From: Salinicola halophyticus
Lineage (GTDB): Bacteria; Pseudomonadota; Gammaproteobacteria; Pseudomonadales; Halomonadaceae
Reading direction: 5' to 3'
Length of the DNA: 64,000 bases
NCBI RefSeq assembly: GCF_003206695.1
Contig: NZ_PZJN01000006.1
Span: 241,333 to 305,332 of the forward strand
Shown: positions 28,204-36,974 of the stretch, in pieces
Layout of the letters: each line of letters opens with the position of its first letter
How positions within the stretch are numbered: the first letter of the stretch is position 1
Program-made: the position numbers and the translations under genes
The notes under the pieces: model-generated
The model's input: the letters and a program-made list of their open reading frames with translations, nothing else
Database searches by the model: none
Told to the model about the DNA's origin: nothing

Positions 28204-28327
28204 GCGCGATTAACTTTTCGCGGCCCCGGTCCATGCCGGTCCACACTGCAAGGACCGTCTCCAAGGACACTCGCGGTGCCGCAGGCTGTCACAGGCTCCC
28301 CACCACCTGCCAATTGGGTTTCCGACC

Positions 28328-29797
28328 ATGCTACGTATAGCGCAAGAAGCTCTTACGTTCGACGACGTATTACTCGTACCCCGCTACTCGGATGTCCTGC
28401 CCAGAGACGTCGACCTCAAATCCCGCCTGACCCGCAACCTGACCCTGAACATTCCGCTGCTCTCTTCCGCCATGGATACCGTGACCGAAGCGCGTCTGGC
28501 GATTGCCATGGCGCAGGAAGGCGGTATCGGCATCATCCACAAGAGCATGTCGATCACCCAGCAGGCCGCCGAGGTCCGCAAGGTCAAGAAGCACGAGAGC
28601 GTTATCGTCAAGGACCCGGTCACCGTGGGCCCCAACGCCAAGCTGCAGGATCTGCTGGAGATGGCCAAGGAGTACGGCTATTCCGGCTTTCCGGTGGTCG
28701 AGGGCGAGACCCTGGTCGGGCTCGTCACTGGGCGCGACATGCGCTTCCAGCCGGATTATAGCGACAGCGTCGAAGCGATCATGACCCCGCGTGAAAAGCT
28801 GGTCACCGTGCCGGAAGGCACCTCGCTCGACGTGATCAAGACCAAGCTGCAGGAAAACCGCATCGAGAAGATCCTGGTCGTCGACAAGGACTTCCACCTG
28901 CGCGGCCTGGTCACCGTGCGTGACATCGAAAAAGCCCGCACCTACCCGATGGCCGCGAAAGACGCCGATGGCCGCCTGCTGGTCGGCGCCGCCGTCGGTA
29001 CCGGCCCAGAAACCCCGGATCGCATCGCCGCACTGGTCGAAGCCGGCGTCGACGTGCTGGTCGTCGATACCGCCCACGGCCACTCCAAGGGCGTCATCGA
29101 TCGCGTGCGCTGGGTCAAGGAACACTATCCGGACCTGCAGGTGATCGGCGGCAACATCGCCACCGGCGACGCCGCCGTGGCGCTGGCTGAAGCCGGGGCT
29201 GACGCGGTCAAGGTCGGCATCGGCCCCGGTTCCATCTGCACCACCCGCGTCGTCACCGGCGTCGGCGTGTTACAGATCACCGCCGTCGCCAACGTCGCCG
29301 AAGCGCTCAAGCCGTTCGACATCCCGCTGATCGCCGATGGCGGCGTGCGCTACTCCGGGGATATCGCCAAGGCGATCGTCGCCGGCGCCAGCACCGTGAT
29401 GCTCGGCAGCATGCTCGCCGGTACCGAAGAGTCACCCGGTGAAGTCGAGCTGTTCCAGGGCCGGACCTACAAGGCCTATCGCGGCATGGGCTCCATGGGC
29501 GCGATGTCCCAGACTCAGGGCTCCTCGGATCGCTACTTCCAGAGCAAGGACGAAGGCGTCGAGAAGCTGGTGCCGGAAGGGATCGAAGGCCGCGTGCCCT
29601 ACAAGGGCCAGATGAGCGCCATCGTTCACCAGATGATGGGCGGCCTGCGCGCCTCCATGGGCTACACCGGTTGCCACAACATCGACGAGATGCGCACCCA
29701 GCCGGAGTTCGTCAAGATCACCGGCGCCGGGATCACCGAATCCCATGTGCATGACGTACAGATCACCAAGGAAGCGCCGAACTACCGCGGCGCCTGA
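28328..29797 (+). CDS. guaB: Inosine-5'-monophosphate dehydrogenase
   Basis: This 489-residue enzyme oxidises IMP to XMP in guanine nucleotide synthesis. The (beta/alpha)8 barrel is interrupted by two CBS domains (about 95-205, for example [16 protein letters not shown] and [20 protein letters not shown]). The catalytic loop [11 protein letters not shown] with its Cys, the flap [10 protein letters not shown] and the C-terminal [11 protein letters not shown] are intact. One oddity is that the normally conserved GVGVPQ after the catalytic loop reads GVGVLQ, with leucine encoded by the rare codon TTA. guaA follows 260 bp downstream on the same strand. Confidence 0.97.
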   Translation: MLRIAQEALTFDDVLLVPRYSDVLPRDVDLKSRLTRNLTLNIPLLSSAMDTVTEARLAIAMAQEGGIGIIHKSMSITQQAAEVRKVKKHESVIVKDPVTVGPNAKLQDLLEMAKEYGYSGFPVVEGETLVGLVTGRDMRFQPDYSDSVEAIMTPREKLVTVPEGTSLDVIKTKLQENRIEKILVVDKDFHLRGLVTVRDIEKARTYPMAAKDADGRLLVGAAVGTGPETPDRIAALVEAGVDVLVVDTAHGHSKGVIDRVRWVKEHYPDLQVIGGNIATGDAAVALAEAGADAVKVGIGPGSICTTRVVTGVGVLQITAVANVAEALKPFDIPLIADGGVRYSGDIAKAIVAGASTVMLGSMLAGTEESPGEVELFQGRTYKAYRGMGSMGAMSQTQGSSDRYFQSKDEGVEKLVPEGIEGRVPYKGQMSAIVHQMMGGLRASMGYTGCHNIDEMRTQPEFVKITGAGITESHVHDVQITKEAPNYRGA

Positions 29798-29828
29798 TCG
29801 TTCGTGATTCAGGAAACCATCTGCGCTC

Positions 29829-29915
29829 GCTCAGGCTTTGTTGAACGGCGGCTCGATATGCTCATTTACCAACACGTAAACTCCGCTATCTCGCCGCCGT
29901 TCGCCTCCCCTGAGC
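29829..29915. repeat. 87-bp nested palindrome between guaB and guaA
   Basis: Nested complementary blocks are arranged around one centre: gctcagg (29829) with cctgagc (29909), gaacggcggc (29843) with gccgccgttc (29893), GATA with TATC, and ttac with gtaa at the tip. The whole can fold as one long interrupted hairpin or cruciform. It has no T-run. It looks like a mobile or repetitive intergenic element (REP/MITE-like) rather than a simple terminator. Confidence 0.7.
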
Positions 29916-30001
29916 ATCGCTCGAAAGGTTTCTTCCCATGGTTGAGTTCATCTTGCATTGGCTCGACCATCGAATCAGTTTCTAGCCATTTTCGGCTTCA
30001 T

Positions 30002-30034
30002 CAGCGGCGCCTAACAGCGCCGCTGCTTGTTTTA
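30002..30034 (+). terminator. Terminator-like hairpin in the guaA leader
   Basis: The perfect 9-bp stem cagcggcgc / gcgccgctg has a 6-nt loop and is followed by cttgtttta. It ends 24 bp before the guaA start, so it may attenuate read-through from guaB. Confidence 0.6.
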
Positions 30035-30057
30035 GGTTCACTTCCAAGGCTCATCCG

Positions 30058-31632
30058 ATGACCGACATCCATTCGCACAAGATCCTGATCCTCGACTTCG
30101 GCTCCCAGTACACGCAGCTGATCGCGCGCCGCGTGCGCGAGATCGGCGTGTTCTCCGAGATCCGCGCCTTCGATATCACCGAAGAAGAGATCCGCGAATA
30201 CAATCCCAACGGCATCATCCTCTCCGGTGGGCCGGAATCGGTCTCCGAGCTGGGCTCGCCGCGGGCGCCGGCATGCGTGTTCGAGATGGGCCTGCCGGTC
30301 TTTGGCATCTGCTACGGCATGCAGACCATGGCCGAACAGCTGGGCGGCGCTACCGAAGGTTCCAACAAGCGCGAGTTTGGCTATGCCCAGATCAGCGTCG
30401 CCTCGGAAGACGACCTGCTCGGCGGTATCAAGGATCATGTCGGCAAACGTGGCGACGCCCTGCTCGACGTCTGGATGAGCCACGGCGACAAGGTCGCCCG
30501 CGCGCCGGATGAATTCACCATCACCGCCTCCACGCCGAGCTGCCCGATTGCCGCCATGACCTGGCCGGAAAAGCGCTTCTACGGCGTGCAGTTCCACCCG
30601 GAAGTCACCCACACCACCCAGGGCCAGCGCATCCTCGAGCGCTTCGTGCTGGATATCTGCAAGGCGGAAAAGCTCTGGACCCCGGCGCAAATCATCGAAG
30701 ACCTGACCGATCGCGTCCGCGAACAGGTCGGCGACCGCCACGTGCTGCTCGGTCTTTCTGGTGGGGTGGATTCGTCCGTGGTCGCGGCGCTGCTGCACAA
30801 GGCGATCGGCACGCAGCTCACTTGCGTATTCGTCGACAACGGGCTGCTGCGCAAGCAGGAAGGCGACCAGGTGATGGAAACCTTCGGCCAGCACATGGGC
30901 GTCAAGGTGATCCGCGTCGATGCGGAAGACGAGTTCCTGGGCAAGCTGAAAGGGGAGAACGACCCAGAAGCCAAGCGCAAGATCATCGGCAACACCTTCA
31001 TCGATGTGTTCGACCGTGAAGCCGCCAAGATCGACGGCGTCGAATTCCTCGCCCAGGGCACCATCTACCCGGACGTGATCGAATCTGCCGCCAGCAAGAC
31101 CGGCAAGGCCCACGTGATCAAGTCGCACCACAACGTTGGCGGCCTGCCGGAGACCATGAAGCTCAAGCTGGTCGAACCGCTGCGGGAACTCTTCAAGGAC
31201 GAAGTGCGCAAGCTCGGCCTCGAACTCGGCCTGCCCTACGACATGGTCTACCGTCACCCGTTCCCTGGGCCGGGCCTAGGCGTGCGCATTCTGGGTGAAG
31301 TGAAGAAGGAGTACGCCGACATCCTGCGGGAAGCCGACGCCATCTTCATCGAAGAGCTGCACAACTTCGACTGGTACCACAAGACCAGCCAGGCGTTTGC
31401 AGTGTTCCTGCCAGTGAAATCGGTCGGTGTCGTCGGCGACGGCCGCCGCTACGAGTGGGTCATCGCCATCCGCGCCGTCGAAACCATCGACTTCATGACC
31501 GCCCGCTGGGCGCATCTGCCGTATGAGCTGCTGGAGACAGTCTCCAACCGCATCATCAACGAGATCAGTGGCGTCTCCCGCGTGACCTACGACGTCAGCA
31601 GCAAGCCGCCCGCGACGATTGAGTGGGAGTGA
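30058..31632 (+). CDS. guaA: GMP synthase (glutamine-hydrolysing)
   Basis: This 524-residue enzyme aminates XMP to GMP. The N-terminal class I glutamine amidotransferase has [20 protein letters not shown], the nucleophile motif GICYGMQ and FHPEVTHT. The ATP-pyrophosphatase domain has [20 protein letters not shown]. The C-terminal dimerisation domain has [13 protein letters not shown] and closes [13 protein letters not shown]. It is intact. The 3' end of guaA is a known insertion hotspot for genomic islands, and a decayed second copy of this 3' end lies 2 kb downstream. Confidence 0.98.
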   Translation: MTDIHSHKILILDFGSQYTQLIARRVREIGVFSEIRAFDITEEEIREYNPNGIILSGGPESVSELGSPRAPACVFEMGLPVFGICYGMQTMAEQLGGATEGSNKREFGYAQISVASEDDLLGGIKDHVGKRGDALLDVWMSHGDKVARAPDEFTITASTPSCPIAAMTWPEKRFYGVQFHPEVTHTTQGQRILERFVLDICKAEKLWTPAQIIEDLTDRVREQVGDRHVLLGLSGGVDSSVVAALLHKAIGTQLTCVFVDNGLLRKQEGDQVMETFGQHMGVKVIRVDAEDEFLGKLKGENDPEAKRKIIGNTFIDVFDREAAKIDGVEFLAQGTIYPDVIESAASKTGKAHVIKSHHNVGGLPETMKLKLVEPLRELFKDEVRKLGLELGLPYDMVYRHPFPGPGLGVRILGEVKKEYADILREADAIFIEELHNFDWYHKTSQAFAVFLPVKSVGVVGDGRRYEWVIAIRAVETIDFMTARWAHLPYELLETVSNRIINEISGVSRVTYDVSSKPPATIEWE

Positions 31633-31681
31633 GGGGCGGCTACGCGGAACGCCTCACACGGCTAAGCCGATCGAGATCAAG

Positions 31682-31707
31682 GGCCTACCAGAGGTAGGCC
31701 TTTTTTT
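31682..31707 (+). terminator. Rho-independent terminator of guaA
   Basis: The stem ggcctacc / ggtaggcc has a 3-nt loop and is followed by seven T (31701-31707). Confidence 0.93.
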
Positions 31708-31791
31708 GCGGTTTGTTACAGTTTTGGTTGACACGGATTAAACTTGCATCGACGGCGCGGATAAAACCTTGGACTACATCGGTGGCACAGC

Positions 31792-33348
31792 ATGGCTGCA
31801 GATTCATTAGAGGTCGTACCCGTTGCTTTTCTGTTCGTCGCTCCTCTTAGTTCTGAAGAGGCAGAGGAGTGGCTGGACGAGGCATTCCTTCGTGCGCTGA
31901 AAGTTGCCGATCCGGACGATACGGTGGAGACACGGGTCTATCGTGGCGGTGTGCTGCTGGCGCAGCTCTCCTATAAAGTCGCAGCGATCGAAGCTAAGCC
32001 TGCCAAGCTCCAAAAATCTGATAGCCTCACGACCTCCCAGACCAGCCGAATCGAGCATGCTGACCAGGGTCTTTATGCCACCCTCGTTGGAGATTTTGTT
32101 GAGTCGAGCCTTGAGCGTTGGCATACGGTAGACCGGAAGAGCTTTTGGGACAAAGTCGGTCGCCGTTCACTCGACGCCACGTTCGTGCCAGCGCTTGCGC
32201 CGGATATCGCCGCACGGATGGACCAGGAGCTGCGCTCCCATCCACTCTATATTGGCGCTATTTCGCCTGATATAGGCAATCCGCTTCACCGCTATCTATT
32301 TATTGAGGTGATGTTCAAAGATGCATTTCTTCGTAGTGGCCGCGTATATGTGGAAGGCGGTTATCCTGGAACGGTTGATGCCGACTTCATTGGTGCTGAG
32401 GAATTTTCTCCCTCTGGGCTGGGTATCGTTCCCTACGATCAGTTCAATAATGCCGCGCCACCGCTCGTTCTTCCTGCAGCTCTTAGTGCCCGTGGCCTAG
32501 TCAGCAAAATGAGGATGGAGCGACGGATGTCGCTCGATGTTCATCAGAAGGTCATGCACGACTTAAGTTTTAGCAGGTCACTACGCGATCTTGGTCGGGA
32601 GTTCGAGTGGAACCTTTCTCAGCTCCCCGATGCACTGGAAGAGGTCAATGTGCAGGCCTGTAAGATTGCAGACTATCTTCTCAATCCTGACCATGAGGGC
32701 AACCGGGGCAAGGCGAAATTCTTTGAAGATCACCTTGGGATCACCAAATCTGACTGGGCCTATCTCCATAGCCAGCTTGTGGACGGTCTTGGTCATGCCA
32801 CGTATGAAGATGTGCGAATTGATGCTTATGGTGTACGCTTTACGGCGAGCCTGCCAATTATTGGAAAGAATGAGGATACTGCGACTATCGAAACAGGCTG
32901 GATTGTGCGCCCCGGTGAGCGTGCCTCATTTGTTACCGCCTACCCTGGCAAGAAGAATACTGAGCTTGAAGAGAAGGCTAGTCCGCCGCCGCTGGTCTAC
33001 GATCGCCTGAAAGGTGACGCATGCTGGCAAGAGCTGTACGGCCTTGCGCATGCTGCCGGTTTGGAGGCTATGAAGGCGTGTGTACCCAAGCCACTTGTTG
33101 TAGAAAATCAGGTCTATATGGAGGGGGATTGTGGCGGCGCCACTATCGTTCTTGAAGATGGACGAAAGTCGTTCGCGCGCTGGCTCAAAAAGAATGGACA
33201 TGGCTACCGCCACTACAAATCCGGCCACGTAATTTCTGCTGAACGCATCGGACAGTCGGCCGAGAGTGCAATGGCATATGCGAAAGCCTTTTCACGAGTG
33301 CTGCGCCGCAACGGTATAGGTTGCCATTCTGAAATATATTACTCCTGA
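31792..33348 (+). CDS. Unrecognised 518-aa protein with a DUF6883-like segment
   Basis: A long single gene between guaA and its decayed copy. About residues 288-390 read KIADYLLNPDHEGNRGKAKFF ... TASLPI ... ETGWIVRPGERASFVTAYPG, which resembles DUF6883, a domain met in toxin, immunity and defence settings. The first 285 residues, with YPGTVDADFIG and a SLRDLGREFEWNLSQLP helix, and the last 110 (acidic, with EGDCGGATIVLEDGRKSFARWLKKNG) were not recognised. There is no signal peptide or membrane span. The ribosome-binding site is weak. Codon use and base composition are less GC-rich than the neighbours, which fits acquisition. Function is unknown. Confidence 0.6.
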   Translation: MAADSLEVVPVAFLFVAPLSSEEAEEWLDEAFLRALKVADPDDTVETRVYRGGVLLAQLSYKVAAIEAKPAKLQKSDSLTTSQTSRIEHADQGLYATLVGDFVESSLERWHTVDRKSFWDKVGRRSLDATFVPALAPDIAARMDQELRSHPLYIGAISPDIGNPLHRYLFIEVMFKDAFLRSGRVYVEGGYPGTVDADFIGAEEFSPSGLGIVPYDQFNNAAPPLVLPAALSARGLVSKMRMERRMSLDVHQKVMHDLSFSRSLRDLGREFEWNLSQLPDALEEVNVQACKIADYLLNPDHEGNRGKAKFFEDHLGITKSDWAYLHSQLVDGLGHATYEDVRIDAYGVRFTASLPIIGKNEDTATIETGWIVRPGERASFVTAYPGKKNTELEEKASPPPLVYDRLKGDACWQELYGLAHAAGLEAMKACVPKPLVVENQVYMEGDCGGATIVLEDGRKSFARWLKKNGHGYRHYKSGHVISAERIGQSAESAMAYAKAFSRVLRRNGIGCHSEIYYS

Positions 33349-33660
33349 GTGTCTTTTCAAACGTAAAATTTTCAACTCCCATGAATGATGTAAGGGGACA
33401 AGGCGATTGAAATTGATCATCCAGTCGCCACATTTAGAAAAATTAAGGGTGTTCCGAACGTTTCAGCTATGAACGTGATATAAAGTATTGCGGCACCGAA
33501 CAGCCGGTAACCTTTCTGTAACGCATGCATGTTGATTATCGCACTCTTCCAGAGCTGCCGTCGCGATGCTCTCCCAGCGGAAACCGTTTGTGTGCCACTT
33601 TCTCCGCGGGGGGCCGCTGCTTGTATTGGGGCGGTGAGTCTAGGCCGGTAGGCTAGGTGT
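33349..33660. other. Intergenic, no gene seen
   Basis: About 310 bp of mixed composition after the 518-aa gene. No open frame, RNA signature or clear terminator was recognised. It probably belongs to the island junction. Confidence 0.5.
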
Positions 33661-34021
33661 TAAGTTCGGCCTGCTCTATGACATGGTTTAACGCTAGCCC
33701 TTTCTGGGGCCCGAACCCGGTCGCTCGCATTCTCGGCGAAGTAAAAAAGGAGTACGCCGACTGGTACCGTACGACCTGCCATGTCTCGCCGTGTTTATGC
33801 CGATGAGATCCGTCGGCGTGGCCGGCGGCGACCGCCGCGACGAAGGGGTCATCGCCATTCGCGCCGTCGAAATCGTAGATTTCATGACCGCCCGTTGGGC
33901 GCATCTACCGTATGAGCTGCTAAAGAAAGTCTCTGGACGCATCATCAACGAGATCAGCGGTGCGTCGCGTGTGACGTACGACGTGAGCAGAAAGCCGCCG
34001 GTGACGACCGAGTGGAAGTAA
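33661..34021 (+). pseudogene. Decayed second copy of the guaA 3' end
   Basis: From aagttcggcctg to the TAA at 34019-34021 this is a remnant of GMP synthase residues from about 390 to the end. The first part has stops (GTTTAACGCTAG) and frameshifts, and about 16 codons are lost between EYAD and WY. The last 66 residues are open and align with intact GuaA at about 51 of 66 positions by eye (ending [13 protein letters not shown]). Divergence from the copy 2 kb upstream argues against a recent local duplication. It marks the far border of an element inserted at guaA, or an incoming end from a relative. Confidence 0.88.
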
Positions 34022-34045
34022 GTCACAAGATTAAGAGTTTTTATG

Positions 34046-34067
34046 AAACCCGCCGGAGGCGGGTTTT
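34046..34067 (+). terminator. Terminator after the guaA remnant
   Basis: The perfect stem aaacccgcc / ggcgggttt with a 3-nt loop continues into TT; it probably belonged to the original guaA of the remnant. Confidence 0.8.
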
Positions 34068-34176
34068 GAAGTTAAAGTTTTGAAGCTGAAAGTAAAAAAC
34101 TCTAGGTCTTACATAGCATTCCTAGCGCTAGAGGACCTGACTGGTATAATATTTTTACTCTAGCTGACGCCCTCGT

Positions 34177-35175
34177 TTAAGCATCTAAGTCTGTGCACAT
34201 CTTTCTGAAAAGCCTGGCTCTTGTAACTCTGGCTTTTCTATTATTTGTTCCTTGGTACATATAAGAATAGTATTCTCCGAACTCATTTCCCGAATTGTTT
34301 TTGTTTGACATTACTTTTTCCTCAAGTTCGTCAAGTCTTTTTCTGAAATTGTTTTTGAGGTATTTTCCGTTTAATGATATTTCCACCACTAAAGTAAAGA
34401 AGTTGGATTTTCTGAACCACATGGAATCTTTTGGAAGATCAAGTGATTTTATGTACTCAAGCGTCTCTACTAGCGATTTTTTGACCGCTTCGCCATTTTT
34501 GTACTCTTCGTTGAATTTCTCTATCATTGGTTCTACTTCCGCATCTTGTGAAAAATACCCCCCTGTTTCTAACGTTGCGATAACTAATAATATAAAATGC
34601 AAGTCAGCCATTCTTGAGAATTCATTCTCGCGAAAAACTCCGAAGATTGAAAGCTCAGTATGGTCTATAATTTCCTTGGCTGTTGAAATTAATGCGCCAT
34701 CATATACCGCATTATGTATTTCGATGCTATCAAGCTTAAATTTAGTCAGGTTGATCCTTCGGAATACTTCTTTAACAGTGTCGTCGTCGATCTTGCCCAA
34801 ATCCCTAACGACAATTTCGTAAGATAAAAAATCGGATTTCTCATCATCAGAAAGCTCGGAATAAGCTTTTATTTTCGAAAGTGGCTTTTGAAAAAAATTG
34901 GAAATGTAGTTTCGGATGGTCGTTAGGCGCTGTTGACCATCAATCACATGCCTAACCGTCTTCATGGCTTCAATGTCAATGCTGCCACTTGATACATATA
35001 TTTCAGGGAAGGGAAATCCCTTAAGAATTGTGTCCAGAAACTCTTCTTGGTGCGGTTGTGTCCAAACAAATCTTCTTTGAAAATCCGGTGCCAACTTCAG
35101 AAGACCGGCATCGATCTCGTTGTAGAGCGTTGCAATGGTGGGGTTCGTCACGGAAGGTCGGATTTGTTTGCTCAT
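34177..35175 (-). CDS. DUF262 domain protein (ParB/GmrS-like)
   Basis: This 332-residue protein has the DUF262 core: a start with TIATLYNEIDAGLLKLAPDFQRRFVW (about 13-38), the DGQQR signature in RHVIDGQQRLTTI (about 75-87), and FRRINLTKFKLDS. This ParB-like nucleotide-binding fold is the N-terminal half of the GmrSD/BrxU modification-dependent nucleases; here the nuclease half (DUF1524) is absent. The DNA is strongly AT-rich with AAA/TTT runs, unlike the GC-rich flanks. The start codon follows the stop of the nucleotidyltransferase-like gene with no gap (TAAATG), so the pair is translationally coupled. Defence is the likeliest role but is inference. Confidence 0.8.
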   Translation of the reverse strand: MSKQIRPSVTNPTIATLYNEIDAGLLKLAPDFQRRFVWTQPHQEEFLDTILKGFPFPEIYVSSGSIDIEAMKTVRHVIDGQQRLTTIRNYISNFFQKPLSKIKAYSELSDDEKSDFLSYEIVVRDLGKIDDDTVKEVFRRINLTKFKLDSIEIHNAVYDGALISTAKEIIDHTELSIFGVFRENEFSRMADLHFILLVIATLETGGYFSQDAEVEPMIEKFNEEYKNGEAVKKSLVETLEYIKSLDLPKDSMWFRKSNFFTLVVEISLNGKYLKNNFRKRLDELEEKVMSNKNNSGNEFGEYYSYMYQGTNNRKARVTRARLFRKMCTDLDA

Positions 35176-35790
35176 TTAGGCATTTTCCGGTAAGGTGATG
35201 TTTTGTTGCATATACTTTACGGAGTTTGTTGAATACTTTTCTAAGTACATGTGGTTTCTGAAAATTCCAGCATTTACTTTATAGTCTCCGGCTTCCGACC
35301 TGCCATAAGATATAGAGTTAAAAAACTCGAACCAATCATTTTTGAATGAGGACATTTGAAGATGTTGTGGTATTAAGTCCGGTCTAACCCAACCTATAGC
35401 CATAAACTTCAAAAACCGGTGGTACTTTTTCAGTTGTTCGTTATGGAAAGTGATTTGAGCGTTTTTTCTAGCATACTCTAACTCCATTCCCATTTGAAAA
35501 ACCTTTTCCCATAACTCTTCTGATACTATAGCTATATCAACGTCTGAGTCTAAAGAGAAATGTGTTTTTTTAATGGGGCTAAATCCCAGTTTGGCAGATC
35601 CGACTAAAAGAATTTCAGTGTGATGAATTGTAAATTTTTGACATATTCTCTCTTTGAAGTTATAGAGTTCCTCTTCTCTTTCATAAAACAGGTAAGGCGT
35701 GCCGTGCAAAATTTTGCGTATGGCGAAGTCTCTCAACGCAGTCTCATTATCTACGCACCTAAGCTCTTCTAAAAATTCTTCCAGTGCCAT
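35176..35790 (-). CDS. Nucleotidyltransferase-like protein, partner of DUF262
   Basis: This 204-residue protein contains the polymerase-beta-like signature VGSAKLGFS followed by LDSDVDIAIVS (about residues 62-91): Gly-Ser, then two aspartates two residues apart, the metal-binding layout of nucleotidyltransferases. The rest (KKYHRFLKFMAIGWVRPDLIP, and a helical C-terminus) was not matched to a named family. It is AT-rich and foreign in composition. It is the first gene of a two-gene unit with DUF262, read leftwards. An inverted repeat ATAGAT-N6-ATCTAT lies 85 bp upstream. It could nucleotidylylate a tRNA or protein, as in toxin-antitoxin or abortive infection modules. Confidence 0.7.
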   Translation of the reverse strand: MALEEFLEELRCVDNETALRDFAIRKILHGTPYLFYEREEELYNFKERICQKFTIHHTEILLVGSAKLGFSPIKKTHFSLDSDVDIAIVSEELWEKVFQMGMELEYARKNAQITFHNEQLKKYHRFLKFMAIGWVRPDLIPQHLQMSSFKNDWFEFFNSISYGRSEAGDYKVNAGIFRNHMYLEKYSTNSVKYMQQNITLPENA

Positions 35791-36428
35791 GCGATTGTAG
35801 CCATAAAAGTTGTTTTCAGGAAGTTGGCATAAATCGTACGAAATATCAATACCCTTCTTTTTGGGTCAGAGGTAATAGATGTATATATCTATATGTAACG
35901 CGCTTGTCATGCTACACTGTTAATTTTAGCTTGATTTGGTTAAGCGCATGCTGATCTTAGCGCACATGCGGCAGTCCGCTTTTAGCATAGACGCCCCCCT
36001 GAGTAAACGTAGATCTTCGATGCCCCAAAATATCCTTAAAGTTCACTTCAGCAGTAACTTTCCTCGCGTACGGCTCACTAGAGACGACCGTTAGTAACGA
36101 CCCGGCAAGTGTGTTATTACCAGCCCATTACTAAATAGGTAAGGAGATATCAGACGCTAAAAATCAGAATTTCTCTTTTGATCGCTAAAGAAGTGTGACG
36201 ACGAGCGCCTTTAAGAGCCTGCATGCACTTTAAGAGAACGTTGATTAATGAGCTTCAACACACTTGCCGCCCTCATGGGCACTTGCGCTTCGATGAGCTG
36301 TCGGACCGCGCGGGCTGTGTCGGCTGGTTGCAGGGCGATGGCACGATAGCCGTTAGTGAAGACAACGGTCTCGTCGTCGTAGCCAATCCAAAATCGCCGG
36401 CGCACTGGGTCGCACAGTTGGCCCCGGA
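35791..36428. other. Island intergenic region with an AT-rich promoter zone
   Basis: The first 120 bp are AT-rich and hold the palindrome ATAGAT-N6-ATCTAT (35875-35892), the likely promoter/operator of the leftward nucleotidyltransferase-DUF262 pair. The word ctttaagag is repeated at about 36212 and 36228. The rest is GC-richer with short open frames but no protein recognised on either strand. Confidence 0.45.
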
Positions 36429-36701
36429 AGGTTCAAAAACGTCTTCCACCACGAGGAGTTGGCTGAAGAGGCGACTATTAAGGGGTTCTTAGTCGTTCGA
36501 CAGGAAGGTCGCCGTGCGGTGCGCCGTAAAGTCCAGCACTACAATCTCGGTACCATCATCTCCATCGGATAACGCGCCAATTCTCGATATGCGGTTCGTA
36601 TCCACTAATGGGCGACGCGAGTTCTCCGAGAACATCTCAACCAGGGCTGGATGCTACACCAGCAGCGCTTCGAGGCGAATTCGCTGAAGCGGCTCCGCCA
36701 A
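36429..36701 (+). pseudogene. RhuM-family protein, pseudogene fragment
   Basis: In one frame the sequence reads RFKNVFHHEELAEEATIKGF and RRKVQHYNLGTIISIG, then stop, RANSRYAVRIH, stop, then WATRVLREHLNQGWMLHQQRFEANS. This follows the conserved core of the RhuM (virulence/Fic-associated) family, in which one expects YNLDAIIAVGYRVNS...FRIWATRVLREHLVQG. The two in-frame TAA codons fall at the Tyr of GYR and just before WATR. The N-terminus is missing and the C-terminus runs into an unrelated NYN-gene piece. RhuM proteins are common cargo of mobile islands. Confidence 0.65.
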
Positions 36702-36740
36702 GGCGGTTGGGACTTCGGTATCACGCTCGATGCGGAGCCG
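36684..36740 (+). pseudogene. NYN-domain gene fragment (left piece)
   Basis: The stretch tccgccaaggc ... gatgcg encodes GGWDFGITLDA, matching GDWDVGITLDA in the intact NYN gene at 42179 (9 of 11 residues, and close DNA identity). One base is missing relative to the intact gene, so the piece is frameshifted against its own upstream part. Similarity stops at about 36735. The next part of the same gene reappears after mesD at about 39079. Confidence 0.65.
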
Positions 36741-36974
36741 TCCTTGATACTGAAACCACACCAACACTCGCTTCATGCCGCATCATGAGCCTGATTCATC
36801 TTGGCCTGAAATCATATCGCTTTTCATGCATCCAGCCTCTCTGGCATAAAGAGTGCATCCGCTTCGCTGACAGCCGCCATGAGCCTGTCGGTCGATACGC
36901 CAGATATTGCATTGATGGGCGCTGGGCCTTCTGACGGTGCCAGCGCCTCTCTATTACCAGGGTGCCTGTTCGCG

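Noticed and set aside
36211-36405. 64-residue minus-strand open frame
   Set aside because: No family recognised, no ribosome-binding site, and it lies in a scrambled island area.
31633-36800. Complete prophage or integrative element
   Set aside because: No integrase, transposase, capsid or conjugation gene is visible; only cargo-like genes and remnants remain.
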